From: Dokdonella sp.
Lineage (GTDB): Bacteria; Pseudomonadota; Gammaproteobacteria; Xanthomonadales; Rhodanobacteraceae
NCBI GenBank assembly: GCA_024707225.1
Contig: JANQAE010000002.1
Location: 620,001 to 684,000 of the forward strand
DNA length: 64,000 nt
Direction: 5' to 3'
Shown here: piece after piece, positions 22,637-31,341 of the stretch
Layout of the letters: every line of letters begins with the position of its first letter
Numbering within the stretch: position 1 is the stretch's first letter
Notes under the pieces: generated by a model
Told to the model about the DNA's origin: nothing
The model's database searches: none
Seen by the model: only the letters and a program-made list of their open reading frames with translations
Position numbers and translations under genes: made by a program

Positions 22637-23176
22637 GTGATCGATCCCGACGGCTATCGCCCCAATGTGGGCATCATCCTGCTCAACCCGCACGGCCGGG
22701 TGTTCTGGGCACGCCGGGTGACGCGCGACGGCTGGCAGTTTCCGCAGGGCGGCATGCGCACCGACGAGACGCCGCTCGAGGCGATGTACCGCGAACTCGA
22801 AGAAGAGACCGGCTTGCGGCCGCGGCACGTCGACGTGCTCGGCGCGACCCCCGGCTGGCTGCGCTACCGGCTGCCGCAGCGTCTGGTGCGCCAGCGCCAG
22901 CGGCCGGTCTGCATCGGTCAGAAGCAGGTCTGGTTCCTGCTGCGCATGCTCGGCGAGGATGCCGACGTCCGGCTCGACATCTCGGCCGATCCTGAGTTCG
23001 ACCAGTGGCGCTGGGTCGATTTCTGGTATCCGGCCGACCACGTCGTCACGTTCAAGCGCCGCGTCTATCAGCAGGCGCTCGATCATCTGGCCCCGGTCGC
23101 CGCGCTGATCGCGCCGCTGGCGCCGCGCGATCGCGGCTGGGAACTGGGCTCGCTGGCCTGCGCCGGACCTGGTTGA
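22637..23176 (+). CDS. rppH: RNA pyrophosphohydrolase RppH
   Basis: 179 residues, typical of RppH. It begins with the very characteristic [17 protein letters not shown]. The Nudix box (about residues 38-60) reads GGMRTDE, then RELEEETGL, with the Glu residues that bind magnesium. RppH removes pyrophosphate from the 5' end of RNAs and so starts RNase E-dependent decay in the cytoplasm. It starts with GTG, with ggag nine bases before; no in-frame ATG lies closer. Its stop codon overlaps the -35 element of the bfd promoter that follows, but bfd is unrelated in function and has its own promoter. Confidence 0.96.
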   Translation: MIDPDGYRPNVGIILLNPHGRVFWARRVTRDGWQFPQGGMRTDETPLEAMYRELEEETGLRPRHVDVLGATPGWLRYRLPQRLVRQRQRPVCIGQKQVWFLLRMLGEDADVRLDISADPEFDQWRWVDFWYPADHVVTFKRRVYQQALDHLAPVAALIAPLAPRDRGWELGSLACAGPG

Positions 23177-23201
23177 CAATCATTCTCGTTTGCATTCAAA
23201 T
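23173..23201 (+). promoter_or_regulatory. bfd promoter with overlapping Fur-box-like site
   Basis: A perfect -35 TTGACA (23173-23178), a 17-base spacer and a -10-like TCAAAT (23196-23201) form a good sigma-70 promoter 23 bases before the bfd ATG. The spacer reads AATCATTCTCGTTTGCA; on the other strand this is GAGAATGATTGTCAA, close to the Fur consensus repeats (GATAATGAT type). This predicts repression of bfd by Fur with iron and induction in iron starvation, which is the known behaviour of bfd in other proteobacteria. Confidence 0.75.
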
Positions 23202-23223
23202 TGGGCGCAGTCAGGAGCGTCCC

Positions 23224-23433
23224 ATGTACGTGTGCATCTGCAACGCCGTCACCGACCACCAGATCCGCCAGGCCGCGGCCGACGGCGTATCGTCGCTGGC
23301 CGAGCTCAGCGAGCGGACCGGCTGCTCGGACTGTTGCGGCACCTGCGCGCCGCTGGCCGGGGAAATCCTCGCCGAGGCGATCGAGCAGGTCAGGCCGCGC
23401 GCATTTCCGCTGCCGCTCGCACTGGCTGCCTGA
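23224..23433 (+). CDS. bfd: Bacterioferritin-associated ferredoxin
   Basis: 69 residues. The four [2Fe-2S] ligands are in place: CIC at residues 4-6 (one or both Cys) and the CSDCCGTC cluster at about 34-41, within the BFD-like domain (VTDHQIRQAAADG). Bfd reduces the iron core of bacterioferritin so that iron can be released. It sits directly before bfr, and the promoter carries a Fur-box-like site. The ATG follows tcaggagcgtccc, a good ribosome-binding site. The last about 12 residues (PRAFPLPLALAA) go beyond the usual domain. Confidence 0.95.
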   Translation: MYVCICNAVTDHQIRQAAADGVSSLAELSERTGCSDCCGTCAPLAGEILAEAIEQVRPRAFPLPLALAA

Positions 23434-23550
23434 GCCTCCACCCGCGGTTCCGATTGCACGCGCCAATGCGTGCGATTTTCGTTTGAGCATCGCCGAGGCG
23501 GCGCCGATATAGTCCCCCGATACCGCGTTCCGCGGCCGGAGGACGATTCG

Positions 23551-24021
23551 ATGAAAGGCGACGCGAAGGTCATCGCGCACCTCAACAAGGTGCTCTACAA
23601 CGAACTGACCGCGATCAACCAGTATTTCCTGCACGCCCGCATGTACAAGAACTGGGGCTACAAGGAACTGGCCGAGCACGAGTACCACGAGTCGATCGAC
23701 GAGATGAAGCACGCCGATCGCCTGATCGAGCGCATCCTGTTCCTCGACGGCCTGCCGAACCTGCAGCAGCTCGGCAAGCTGCGCATCGCCGAGAAGCCGG
23801 TCGAGGCGATCGACTGCGATCTGGCGCTCGAGCGCGCGGCGGTGCCCGATCTGAAGGAAGGCATCGTGCACTGCGAACAGGTCGGCGACTACGTCAGCCG
23901 CGACCTGCTCAAGGATATCCTCGCGTCGGAGGAAGACCACATCGACTGGCTCGAGACCCAGCAGAGCCTGATCGCCGACCTCGGCCCGGTGCCGTACCTG
24001 CAGACCAAGATCGGCAGCTGA
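23551..24021 (+). CDS. bfr: Bacterioferritin
   Basis: 156 residues, the standard length. All ferroxidase ligands can be counted: Glu18, Glu51, His54, Glu94, Glu127 and His130; the heme-binding Met52 is also present (DEMKHADR). The protein should form the 24-subunit heme-containing shell that oxidises Fe(II) and stores it as mineral. Ribosome-binding site ggagg lies nine bases before the ATG. A TATAGT about 40 bases upstream (23508-23513) may be its own -10, so bfr can be expressed apart from Fur-controlled bfd, as the opposite iron response of the two would need. The gene ends at a hairpin shared with the convergent kinase gene. Confidence 0.97.
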   Translation: MKGDAKVIAHLNKVLYNELTAINQYFLHARMYKNWGYKELAEHEYHESIDEMKHADRLIERILFLDGLPNLQQLGKLRIAEKPVEAIDCDLALERAAVPDLKEGIVHCEQVGDYVSRDLLKDILASEEDHIDWLETQQSLIADLGPVPYLQTKIGS

Positions 24022-24026
24022 GCGGG

Positions 24027-24050
24027 CCCGCCGCGCCTCAGCGCGGCGGG
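24027..24050. terminator. Shared hairpin between convergent bfr and histidine kinase genes
   Basis: CCCGCCGCGC, CTCA, GCGCGGCGGG: a perfect 10-base stem and 4-base loop starting 6 bases after the bfr stop and covering the last codons of the kinase gene on the other strand. No T run follows on either side. Confidence 0.5.
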
Positions 24051-26359
24051 TCGATCAGGCCGCGCAGCGCGGCGGCGACGCGCTCGAACTCGACCACGGC
24101 GGCCTCGGCGATCGGCTCGAGGTGTCCGGTCATGCCGCTGCGTGCGTCGTACTCGATGCGCCGCGCGAGTTCGGACAGGCCGGTCGCCCCGAGATTGGCG
24201 CTGCTCGATTTCAGCGTATGCGCACAGGCGACGATCGCATCGGCGTCGCCTTCCGCGGCGGCGTCGCGCAGCTGCAGCACGCGGCGTGGGGTCTCCTCCA
24301 GATAGATGCGCACCAGCTCCGGAAAGCCGTCGCCCATGATGTCGACCAGGTCCTCGACGATCGAGGCGTCGAGCGCCGGCGAGGCCGGCGTCGCCGCCGC
24401 CGCCGCCTGCGCTGCGGCACCCGCGCTGCCGCCTTCGGCCGGGGCCGGCGCCAGCCACCGCGCGAGCATGCGTACCAGCATGCGCCGGTCCAGCGGCTTG
24501 CTGAGGTATTCGTCCATGCCGGCATCGAGGCACTTCTCGCGATCGCCCGGCATCGCATTGGCGGTCATCGCCAGGATCGGTACGTGCGGCAGGCCGGCGG
24601 AGGCCTCGTGGCGGCGCCAGGCGCGGCTGGCCGCATAGCCGTCCATGACCGGCATCTGGCAGTCCATCAGCACCAGGTCGTAGCCGCCGTGCTGCAGCCG
24701 CTGCAGCGCCGAGCGGCCGTCCTCGCAGCTGTCGACGACCAGGCCGAGCAGGGCCAGCAGGCGCTCGGCGACCTTGCGGTTGACCGCGTTGTCCTCGACC
24801 AGCAGGACGCGGCCGCGCAGCCGCATCGTGTCGACGTCGGTGGCTGCCAGTTCACCGGCGCTGCGCACGAGCGCCTCGCTGCCGGGATCGGACAGCGACG
24901 GGATCGGCGGCTTGACGTTGAGCAGCGCGTGCAGCGCGTCGCGCAGCTCGCCGGCCTCGTGCTGACGCGCGACGCGCGCGACGCGGTCGCCGCGCGCGAG
25001 GTCCGGCGGCAGCTGATCGGCGTCGTCCAGGACCAGCACGTGCAGATGCTCCATCTTCGCCTCGCGCAGCAGGCCGTGCAGGAAGCTGCGGATCTCCGAC
25101 CGGAAGCCGGCGCGGTCGATCACGACGAGCTCGTAGTTCCAGGCCGCGCCGACGCCGGCGGCCGCGCGCAGCAGCGCCAGCGCCTCGGCGGTCGATCCGG
25201 CCGGCTGCCAGGACAGGCCGAGCGTGGTCAGGCCGCGGTCGATGCGCGCGCGCGTGGTCGCGTCGGCGCACAGCACCAGCGCCTTGACGCCCTGCAGGTC
25301 CTGGCGCTGGCGGATGTCGCCGATCGCCTTGAGCAGCGGCACGTCGAACCAGAACAGCGAGCCCTTGCCGGGCTCCGAACGCACCCCGATGCGGCCGCCC
25401 ATCGCGTCGACCAGCCGCTTGCAGATCGCCAGGCCCAGGCCGGTGCCGCCGAACACGCGCGTCGTCGACGCATCGGCCTGCGAGAACGGCTGGAACAGGC
25501 GCTCGGCGATCTCCGGCGCGATGCCGATGCCGGTATCGCGCACCGCGAAGGTGATCCAGTAGCCGGTGCCGGTCTCGTTGCGGCGGCTGATCTGGACCGC
25601 GACGCGGCCGTTCTCGGTGAACTTGATCGCATTGCTGACCAGATTCGTCAGCACCTGGCGCAGCCGTGCCGGATCGCCGCGCAGGATCGGCCGCAGCGAG
25701 GGATCGATCGCGGTGGTCAGGCGCAGGCCGCGCGCGCCGGCCGCGCGGTCCATCAGGCGCGCGACCGAGTCGACCAGCTCGCGCAGGTCGAAGCCGACGG
25801 TCTCCAGCTCGAGCTTGTTCGCCTCCAGCTTGGAGTAGTCGAGGATGTCGTCGACGATGCGCAGCAGCTCGTGCGCCGAATCGTGCGCGGTCGCGAGATA
25901 GTCGCGCTGGTCGGGCGGCAGCGGGGTCGACAGCACGAGGTCGAGCAGCGGCAGGATGCCGTTGAGCGGCGTCCTGATCTCGTGGCTCATCGTCGCCAGG
26001 AACTCGCTCTTGGCGAGCGTGGCGGCCTCGGCGGTCTGCTTGGCGGCGACCAGCTCCTTCTGCATCGCGCGCAGCGATTCGAGCTCGCCGAGCAGCTCGG
26101 GCGGAATCGCCGGCGGCTCGGGCACGGGTTCGACGACCGGCGCGGGCGGCGGCGCGCGCCGCGGCCAGGTCGCCGCGGCGACGAGGATCGCGGCCAGCGC
26201 CAGGGCCGCGGCGATCTGGGCGCCGTGACCGGGCCAGCGCCATGCGGCCGCGGCTGACGCCGCGATCAGCGCGAGCGCGAGCAGCGCGGCGACGGCGCGC
26301 CAGCGCGAGCCGGGCGCGGCGGCGGAGACGGGCGGAGCCGGCTCAGGGCGCGGAGGCAT
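24038..26359 (-). CDS. Hybrid sensor histidine kinase (HisKA-HATPase-REC-REC-Hpt)
   Basis: 773 residues. Two membrane helices (about 18-40 and 45-65) with almost no periplasmic loop; a coiled linker; HisKA with the phosphorylated His in TMSHEIRTPLNG (about 125); HATPase boxes NLVSNAIKFTENG, DTGIGI and GGTGLGL; a first receiver-like domain lacking clear phospho-acceptor residues; a second receiver with LLVEDNAVN and Asp in LMDCQMPVMDG (about 566); and a C-terminal Hpt domain with His in CAHTLKSSSANLG (about 712). It resembles BarA/RpfC-type phosphorelay kinases. Its ATG lies 17 bases inside the end of the receiver/EAL gene upstream, so the two probably form one pathway. A GTG at 26380 is a less likely start. 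Confidence 0.9.
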   Translation of the reverse strand: MPPRPEPAPPVSAAAPGSRWRAVAALLALALIAASAAAAWRWPGHGAQIAAALALAAILVAAATWPRRAPPPAPVVEPVPEPPAIPPELLGELESLRAMQKELVAAKQTAEAATLAKSEFLATMSHEIRTPLNGILPLLDLVLSTPLPPDQRDYLATAHDSAHELLRIVDDILDYSKLEANKLELETVGFDLRELVDSVARLMDRAAGARGLRLTTAIDPSLRPILRGDPARLRQVLTNLVSNAIKFTENGRVAVQISRRNETGTGYWITFAVRDTGIGIAPEIAERLFQPFSQADASTTRVFGGTGLGLAICKRLVDAMGGRIGVRSEPGKGSLFWFDVPLLKAIGDIRQRQDLQGVKALVLCADATTRARIDRGLTTLGLSWQPAGSTAEALALLRAAAGVGAAWNYELVVIDRAGFRSEIRSFLHGLLREAKMEHLHVLVLDDADQLPPDLARGDRVARVARQHEAGELRDALHALLNVKPPIPSLSDPGSEALVRSAGELAATDVDTMRLRGRVLLVEDNAVNRKVAERLLALLGLVVDSCEDGRSALQRLQHGGYDLVLMDCQMPVMDGYAASRAWRRHEASAGLPHVPILAMTANAMPGDREKCLDAGMDEYLSKPLDRRMLVRMLARWLAPAPAEGGSAGAAAQAAAAATPASPALDASIVEDLVDIMGDGFPELVRIYLEETPRRVLQLRDAAAEGDADAIVACAHTLKSSSANLGATGLSELARRIEYDARSGMTGHLEPIAEAAVVEFERVAAALRGLIDPPR

Positions 26360-29000
26360 GGAAGTCGTAGCCGAGATCACCGGTGGCCTGCTGCACGAAG
26401 TTGCCCTGGATGTAGTCGACGCCGGCGCTCCACAGCGCGGCGGCGCCGCGCGCGTCCTCGATGCGCGGTGCGATCACGCGGCCGCGATGCTCGTGGATCA
26501 GGGCGACGGTATCCTTGAGCTCGGCCCATTGCGCAGCGGTGCGGCCGCCGGCCGGTCCCGGGCCGAGCTTGACGAAGTCCACCGGCGGTCCGGCGACGAT
26601 GCGGCCGGCCGCGGCCAGGGTGTCGCAGCCGCTGATCGTGACCAGGACGCCGAGCGCGCGTGCGCCGGCGATGAAGCGCTGCGCGGCCTCGCCGCCGGCG
26701 TCCAGATCGGCCAGACGCAGGTCGATCGACAGCCAGTCGCCGGGATGCTCGCCGCCGGCCAGCCGCGACTGCAGCCAGGCCAGATGCGCCGGATCGCGCG
26801 TGCTCGCCGCGGACTGGCTGACGAACAGCCGCAGCGGCTGCTCGAGCCGGTAGCGCTCGGCCGCGATCGCGAGGCAGCGCGCGAGCACGCACTGGTCGAC
26901 CTCGCTCATCAGGCCTTCGCGCTCGGCGGCCGGGATGATCTCGGCCGCGGTGTGCAGGCGGCCGTCCTCGCCGGCCAGGCGCAGCAGCACCTGGAACTGC
27001 GCCTGCTCCTCGCCGTGCAGCGAGACGATCGGCTGGAACACCAGATCGAAGCCGCCGGCCTTCAGTGCCGACCGGATCCGCTCGCCGAGCGCCGGATCGA
27101 CCGGCATCGTGCCGCGCACGATCGAGACGCCGGCCAGGCCCGCCTCGGCGGCTGCGCGCTCGGCGGCGTCGAGCATCGCCGCCGCGTCGCCGATGCCGAC
27201 GCTGAACGGGCACAGGCCGATCGTCACGCGGAACGCCGCCTCGCCGAGCGCCTCGACGATGCGCGTGCGCTGCGCGGCTGCCCACGAAGCCAGCGTCGGC
27301 GCGTCGCGGTCCTGCATCAGCACCGCATAACCACGATCGCCGCAGCGCGTCAGCAGAGCGCCGGTGCCGACCGAATCGGCGATCTGCCGGCCGAGGCTGT
27401 CGAGCGCGCGATCCAGGCGCGACCAGCCGATGCGCTCCTGCACCGATGAGGTGTCGATCCCGAAGAACAGCAGGCCGCCGTTGCGGGTGCCGGCATCTTC
27501 CATCGCGAGCAGGCCCGACAGCCTTTCGAGCAGCCGCGCCTGCTCGACCGTGCCCGACGCCGGCCGCGGCTCGGACGGCGGACTCGGCGTGCGCCGCTGC
27601 TGACGGCGCGCGCGCCGCACACGGTTGAGCACGGCCGAGATCAGATGCTTGGGACGGATCGGCTTGGACAGGAAATCGTCGCCGCCGGCGCTGAGCGCCT
27701 CGAAGTGCTTGTCGGCGTCCTGTTCGCCGGACAGGAAGACGATCGGCGTGGATACGAAGGCCTCGCGCTCGCGGATCAGCGCGGTCAGCTCCATGCCGTC
27801 GCAATCGGGCATGTACAGATCCATCAGGATCAGGTCCGGCCGGAACCGGTCCAGTTCGTCGAAGACCGTCAGCGCATGGGTCAGCGTCAGCGTCTGCATG
27901 CCGCCCTTGCGCAGGATCGAGTCGGCGAACAGCGCCTGCGTGCGGTCGTCCTCGATGATCAGGATCCGGTACGGATCGGCGACCTGCGCTTCGGCGAGCT
28001 CGTCGAGTCGTGCCAGGATCGCCGGTGTCGCGGCCGGCAGCGCGATGAACGCGTCGCAGCCGGCGCGCATGGCCTGCAGGCGCGCGCCCAGATCGCCGCC
28101 GGCCGAGAACGCGGCCAGATGCACGCGATGCACGACGCGTTCGCGCGCGCTCTTGACCAAGGCGCCGATCTGGTCGAGCGCGGTCTCGAAACCGGCATCG
28201 ACGACGACCAGCCCCGGTGGATGCCGGCTCAGCTGATTCTTGAGTGCATCGACGCGGTCGTAGCGCTCCACGCCGATGCCGCGCAGCGCCAGATGCTGCG
28301 TGATCGCCTGCGCCAGCTCGCCGGCTTCGCCGAGGTAGTAGCACAGCGCGAGCTCGCGCGCGGCCTCACCGGCGGCATCGGTCGCGCCCGGCGCATCGGC
28401 CGGCTTGTCGACGGTGACCTCACTCGCGACGGGTGATGCGGTCGCGGGCAGCGGCTCCGGCTCGGACAAGAAGACGGGTTCGGCCGCCGCGGGCGGTGCC
28501 GCCAGCGCCGCGGGCGGCTCCGGCTCGGCGGCCCGTGCCGGCAGCGGGACCTGCGCATGGATCTGCGCGTAGCCGGCCGGCGGCGTGACCAGCAGCGGAA
28601 ATCCGTTCTCCTCGCTGCGCGTGCGCTCGACCAGGGCCTGCGCGGCCAGCATGACCGCGTCGTCCGGCCGGAAGCCCGCGCAGGCGCCGGCCAGGGCCGC
28701 GATCCGCTCGGCGAGCGCGTCGCGCGTCGTCGCATCGGGCAGCTGCGGCGGTCGTGCGAACGGGCGCAGCAGCGCCGCCACCGCGTGCAGCGGCTCGATC
28801 AGCTCGTCGGCGCCGACGTGGCGGCCGATCTCGGCCAGGCGCGTCGCGTCGTCGGCGAGCAGGATCAGCGTATTGACGTCCCAGCCCTCCTCGAGCAGGC
28901 GCTGGCCGCGCGCCTTGAGCCGGTCGACGCGGTTCGTCAGCGCCGCCTGCGCGCGGCGGCGGTCTTCCGCATCTGCGACGTCGATGTCTTCGGCTTGCAT
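26343..29000 (-). CDS. Receiver protein with degenerate GGDEF and EAL domains (FimX-like plan)
   Basis: 885 residues. A helical N-terminal region with Pro/Ala linker (to about 215), a pseudo-receiver (about 220-330), a full receiver (ILIIEDDRTQALFAD, Asp in LILMDLYMPDCDG at about 393, Lys in LSKPIRP), then a GGDEF-type fold where the signature is replaced by RCGDRGYAVLM, and an EAL-type fold where the first motif reads FQVLLRL. Both catalytic motifs are lost, so it should neither make nor cut c-di-GMP; like FimX it may bind it as an effector. The gene overlaps the hybrid kinase gene, which is the obvious phosphate donor. Targets, perhaps pili or adhesion, are only inferred. Confidence 0.85.
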   Translation of the reverse strand: MQAEDIDVADAEDRRRAQAALTNRVDRLKARGQRLLEEGWDVNTLILLADDATRLAEIGRHVGADELIEPLHAVAALLRPFARPPQLPDATTRDALAERIAALAGACAGFRPDDAVMLAAQALVERTRSEENGFPLLVTPPAGYAQIHAQVPLPARAAEPEPPAALAAPPAAAEPVFLSEPEPLPATASPVASEVTVDKPADAPGATDAAGEAARELALCYYLGEAGELAQAITQHLALRGIGVERYDRVDALKNQLSRHPPGLVVVDAGFETALDQIGALVKSARERVVHRVHLAAFSAGGDLGARLQAMRAGCDAFIALPAATPAILARLDELAEAQVADPYRILIIEDDRTQALFADSILRKGGMQTLTLTHALTVFDELDRFRPDLILMDLYMPDCDGMELTALIREREAFVSTPIVFLSGEQDADKHFEALSAGGDDFLSKPIRPKHLISAVLNRVRRARRQQRRTPSPPSEPRPASGTVEQARLLERLSGLLAMEDAGTRNGGLLFFGIDTSSVQERIGWSRLDRALDSLGRQIADSVGTGALLTRCGDRGYAVLMQDRDAPTLASWAAAQRTRIVEALGEAAFRVTIGLCPFSVGIGDAAAMLDAAERAAAEAGLAGVSIVRGTMPVDPALGERIRSALKAGGFDLVFQPIVSLHGEEQAQFQVLLRLAGEDGRLHTAAEIIPAAEREGLMSEVDQCVLARCLAIAAERYRLEQPLRLFVSQSAASTRDPAHLAWLQSRLAGGEHPGDWLSIDLRLADLDAGGEAAQRFIAGARALGVLVTISGCDTLAAAGRIVAGPPVDFVKLGPGPAGGRTAAQWAELKDTVALIHEHRGRVIAPRIEDARGAAALWSAGVDYIQGNFVQQATGDLGYDFHASAP

Positions 29001-29232
29001 CGTGCGCCCTCGTGGACCTCGGACACCTTGCCAGGCCGGCGACTATACCAAGCCGGACGCCGCGCGGCCGAGCGCCGCGGCGCCGCCGCGTGGCCTTCCG
29101 GCGGGCTCGTGCGCGGCATTCCGCCCGCGGCCTCGAACCGGTCCGCAACGCGAACGCGGCCGTCGAGGTGCAGCGTTCGGATACGCCGCTCGCGCGGAAT
29201 CTCGCCGGGGCGCGCGCCGCGCCGCCCGGCCG

Positions 29233-29649
29233 TCAGAACGGCTTGACCACGACGAGGATCACGATCGCAATCAGCGCGAGCGCCGGCAGCTCGTTGAAGA
29301 TGCGCAGCGAGCGGCTCGACCAGCGGTTGGTACCGGCCGCGAAACGCCGCACCATGCGCACCAGCTGCAGGTGGTAGACGGCGAGCGCGAGCACCAGCGC
29401 GAGCTTGGCATGCATCCAGCCGGCGGCCAGCCAGCCCGGCATCCGCCACAGCGTCAGCAGGCCGAACACGATCGCCAGCACGCCGCCGATGTGGGTCATC
29501 ACCAGCAGGCGCCGCTCCATGATCGTCAGCCGTGCGTGCACGGCCGGCTCGGTCGCTTCGGCGTGATGGACGAACAGACGCGGCAGATAGAACAGGCCGG
29601 CGAACCAGGTGACGACGAAGACGATGTGGAAGGCTTTCAGCCAGAGCAT
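29233..29649 (-). CDS. hemJ: Protoporphyrinogen IX oxidase HemJ family protein
   Basis: 138 residues with four predicted membrane helices. The start LWLKAFHIVFVVTWFAGLFYLPRLF is distinctive of HemJ: it holds the His proposed to bind heme, and a further conserved region ERRLLVMTHIGGVLAIVFGL follows. It ends with another helix (LALIAIVILVVVKPF). HemJ oxidises protoporphyrinogen IX to protoporphyrin IX in the inner membrane, the next-to-last step of heme synthesis, in bacteria without HemG or HemY. It is monocistronic here, between the EAL gene and a divergent unit. On the upstream side, gataatcac could be a -10. Confidence 0.88.
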   Translation of the reverse strand: MLWLKAFHIVFVVTWFAGLFYLPRLFVHHAEATEPAVHARLTIMERRLLVMTHIGGVLAIVFGLLTLWRMPGWLAAGWMHAKLALVLALAVYHLQLVRMVRRFAAGTNRWSSRSLRIFNELPALALIAIVILVVVKPF

Positions 29650-29787
29650 TGCGGCGGCCGATGGCGAGGTCGAGCGGGCTGTGATTATCGGCCCCGAGGC
29701 GCGGCGATGAAAGCGTCGCGGAGGCGCGCGGCGCCCGGCCGGACGAGCCGGTATGCTTGGCGGTCCTCGACCGCCCCGGTGAAGCCG

Positions 29788-30510
29788 ATGATCCGCCACC
29801 CGCCGCCGCTGGTGATCCGCCCGCTGGACCGCAGCCGCGAGCGGCGCCGACTGCTGCTGCTCGCGGTCCTCTGGCTGGTCAGCCTGCTGCTCGCCGCTTG
29901 GCTCGGGCGGGCGCTGACCGAACACGGTGACGGCGCGCGCGATGCGCAGGCCCGGGCCGATCTGGAAACGCAGAACGAGGAACTGAAGGCGCGCGTGGCG
30001 ATCGTCCAGCGCGCCGAGCAGGTCGCCAAGGTCGCGCTGGAGGACCTGCGCAAGTCGCTCGGCGAGCGCGACGAGGAGATCGCGAGCCTGCGTGCCGACC
30101 TGGCGTTCTACGGGCGCCTGGTCGGCGGTACGCGCCGCGAAGGCCTGGCCGTGCACGACCTGCGGCTGACGCCGGTGGCCGGTTCGCGCGCGTGGAATTT
30201 CGTCGCGACGCTGACCCAGAACATCAAGCGCGGACAGGACATCCGCGGCCGCCTGACGCTGAGTGTGGAGGGCGTGCAGGACGGCAAGCTGGTCACGCTG
30301 GACTGGAAATCGCTGGTCGACGGCGGCGCGGCGTCTGGAATCGAGTATGGCTTCAAGTATTTCGAGCAGGTCAAAGGTACGATCATGCTCCCGGAGGGGT
30401 TCACGCCCAACCGTCTGCACCTGCAGGCCGACGGCAGCGGCAACCGGGCCGAGCAGGATTTCCAGTGGGCCGACGCGGTGAAGATCCAGGAGACGACCGA
30501 TGTGGGGTAA
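29788..30510 (+). CDS. DUF6776-like coiled-coil membrane protein
   Basis: 240 residues. Short basic N-terminus, one membrane helix (about 22-40, LLLLAVLWLVSLLLAAWLG), a coiled coil (about 50-105: QARADLETQNEELKARVAIV, then LRKSLGERDEEIASLRADL) and a beta-rich C-terminal domain (RREGLAVHDLRLTPV, NFVATLTQNIKRGQDIRGRL). I recognise the pattern of a proteobacterial family usually next to a bactofilin gene and erpA, as here. Its end overlaps the bactofilin start by 11 bases, so the products probably meet: this could anchor the bactofilin scaffold to the membrane (inference). A GTG three codons before the ATG is an alternative start. Confidence 0.7.
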   Translation: MIRHPPPLVIRPLDRSRERRRLLLLAVLWLVSLLLAAWLGRALTEHGDGARDAQARADLETQNEELKARVAIVQRAEQVAKVALEDLRKSLGERDEEIASLRADLAFYGRLVGGTRREGLAVHDLRLTPVAGSRAWNFVATLTQNIKRGQDIRGRLTLSVEGVQDGKLVTLDWKSLVDGGAASGIEYGFKYFEQVKGTIMLPEGFTPNRLHLQADGSGNRAEQDFQWADAVKIQETTDVG

Positions 30511-30912
30511 CGGCAAGAACGGCGGCGGCAAGCCGGTGGCGGCGATCACGACGCTGATCGCCGAGGGCACGGTGATCGCGGCGACGTGCAGTTCGACGGC
30601 GGGCTGCACCTGGACGGCATCATCGAGGGCTCGATCACCGCCGAGGGCAGCGAAGCGGTGCTGACGCTCAGCAACAAAGGGCGCGTGCACGGCAAGATCA
30701 GCACGTCCAATGCCGTCATCAACGGCCAGGTGCTCGGCGACATCGTCGCGGTGCAGCGCCTGGAGCTGGCCGGCGACGCGCGTGTCGAGGGCAACGTCTA
30801 CTACCGCGTGCTGGAGATGGCGGCCGGCGCGCAGATCAACGGCAAGATGATCTACCAGGGCGAGGCGGTGCGGCAGCTGGCCGGCCCCGAGCCGGTACCC
30901 GCCGACGCTTGA
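30500..30912 (+). CDS. Bactofilin (polymer-forming cytoskeletal protein), frame broken once near 30577
   Basis: About 137 residues when read across one break. From the ATG at 30500 (MWGNGKNGGGKP) the frame gives TTLIAEGTVI, then goes wrong at 30577. The next frame continues with QFDGGLHLDGIIEGSITAEG, LSNKGRVHGKISTSNAVING and VEGNVYYRVLEMAAGAQING. Adding one C gives VIRGDVQFDGG, the usual bactofilin start 'G-x-(L/V)-x-F-x-G', and makes CCGCGG. The regular G-x-(V/I) steps are those of a right-handed beta helix, which polymerises without nucleotide. In other bacteria bactofilins place cell-wall enzymes. It overlaps the upstream membrane-protein gene by 11 bases. Confidence 0.82.
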
Positions 30913-30972
30913 AATCGGCCCGCGCCGGACCGATGTGATCCGGTCATTCCTCCGCTTCGATTCCGAGCCGTC

Positions 30973-31341
30973 ATGTCCGAACAGGCCGTTCCCACCTACC
31001 TGGACGCTCCCGAGTCGCCGCTGCTGTTCAGCGAGGCGGCCGCGCACAAGGTCCAGGAGCTGATCGCGGAGGAAGGCAATCCCGATCTGAAGCTGCGCGT
31101 CTACATCAGCGGCGGCGGCTGCTCGGGCTTCCAGTACGGTTTCACGTTCGACGAGGAACGCGCCGAGGACGATTTCGCGGTCGACCGCGAGGGCGTGACC
31201 CTGCTGGTCGATCCGCTGAGCCTGCAGTATCTGATGGGCGCCGAGATCGACTACACCGAGTCGCTGACCGGTGCGCAGTTCGTGATCCGCAACCCCAACG
31301 CCAAGACCACCTGCGGCTGCGGATCCTCGTTCTCGATGTGA
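30973..31341 (+). CDS. erpA: Iron-sulfur cluster insertion protein ErpA
   Basis: 122 residues. A-type carrier with the three invariant cysteines: one in [12 protein letters not shown] (about residue 50) and two in the C-terminal [12 protein letters not shown]. ErpA receives Fe-S clusters from the assembly machinery and inserts them in apo-enzymes, including those of isoprenoid synthesis and respiration. The N-terminal about 15 residues extend the core domain, as usual in gammaproteobacterial ErpA. The stop overlaps the GTG start of nudC (gTGA type), so the two are translated together. Confidence 0.96.
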   Translation: MSEQAVPTYLDAPESPLLFSEAAAHKVQELIAEEGNPDLKLRVYISGGGCSGFQYGFTFDEERAEDDFAVDREGVTLLVDPLSLQYLMGAEIDYTESLTGAQFVIRNPNAKTTCGCGSSFSM

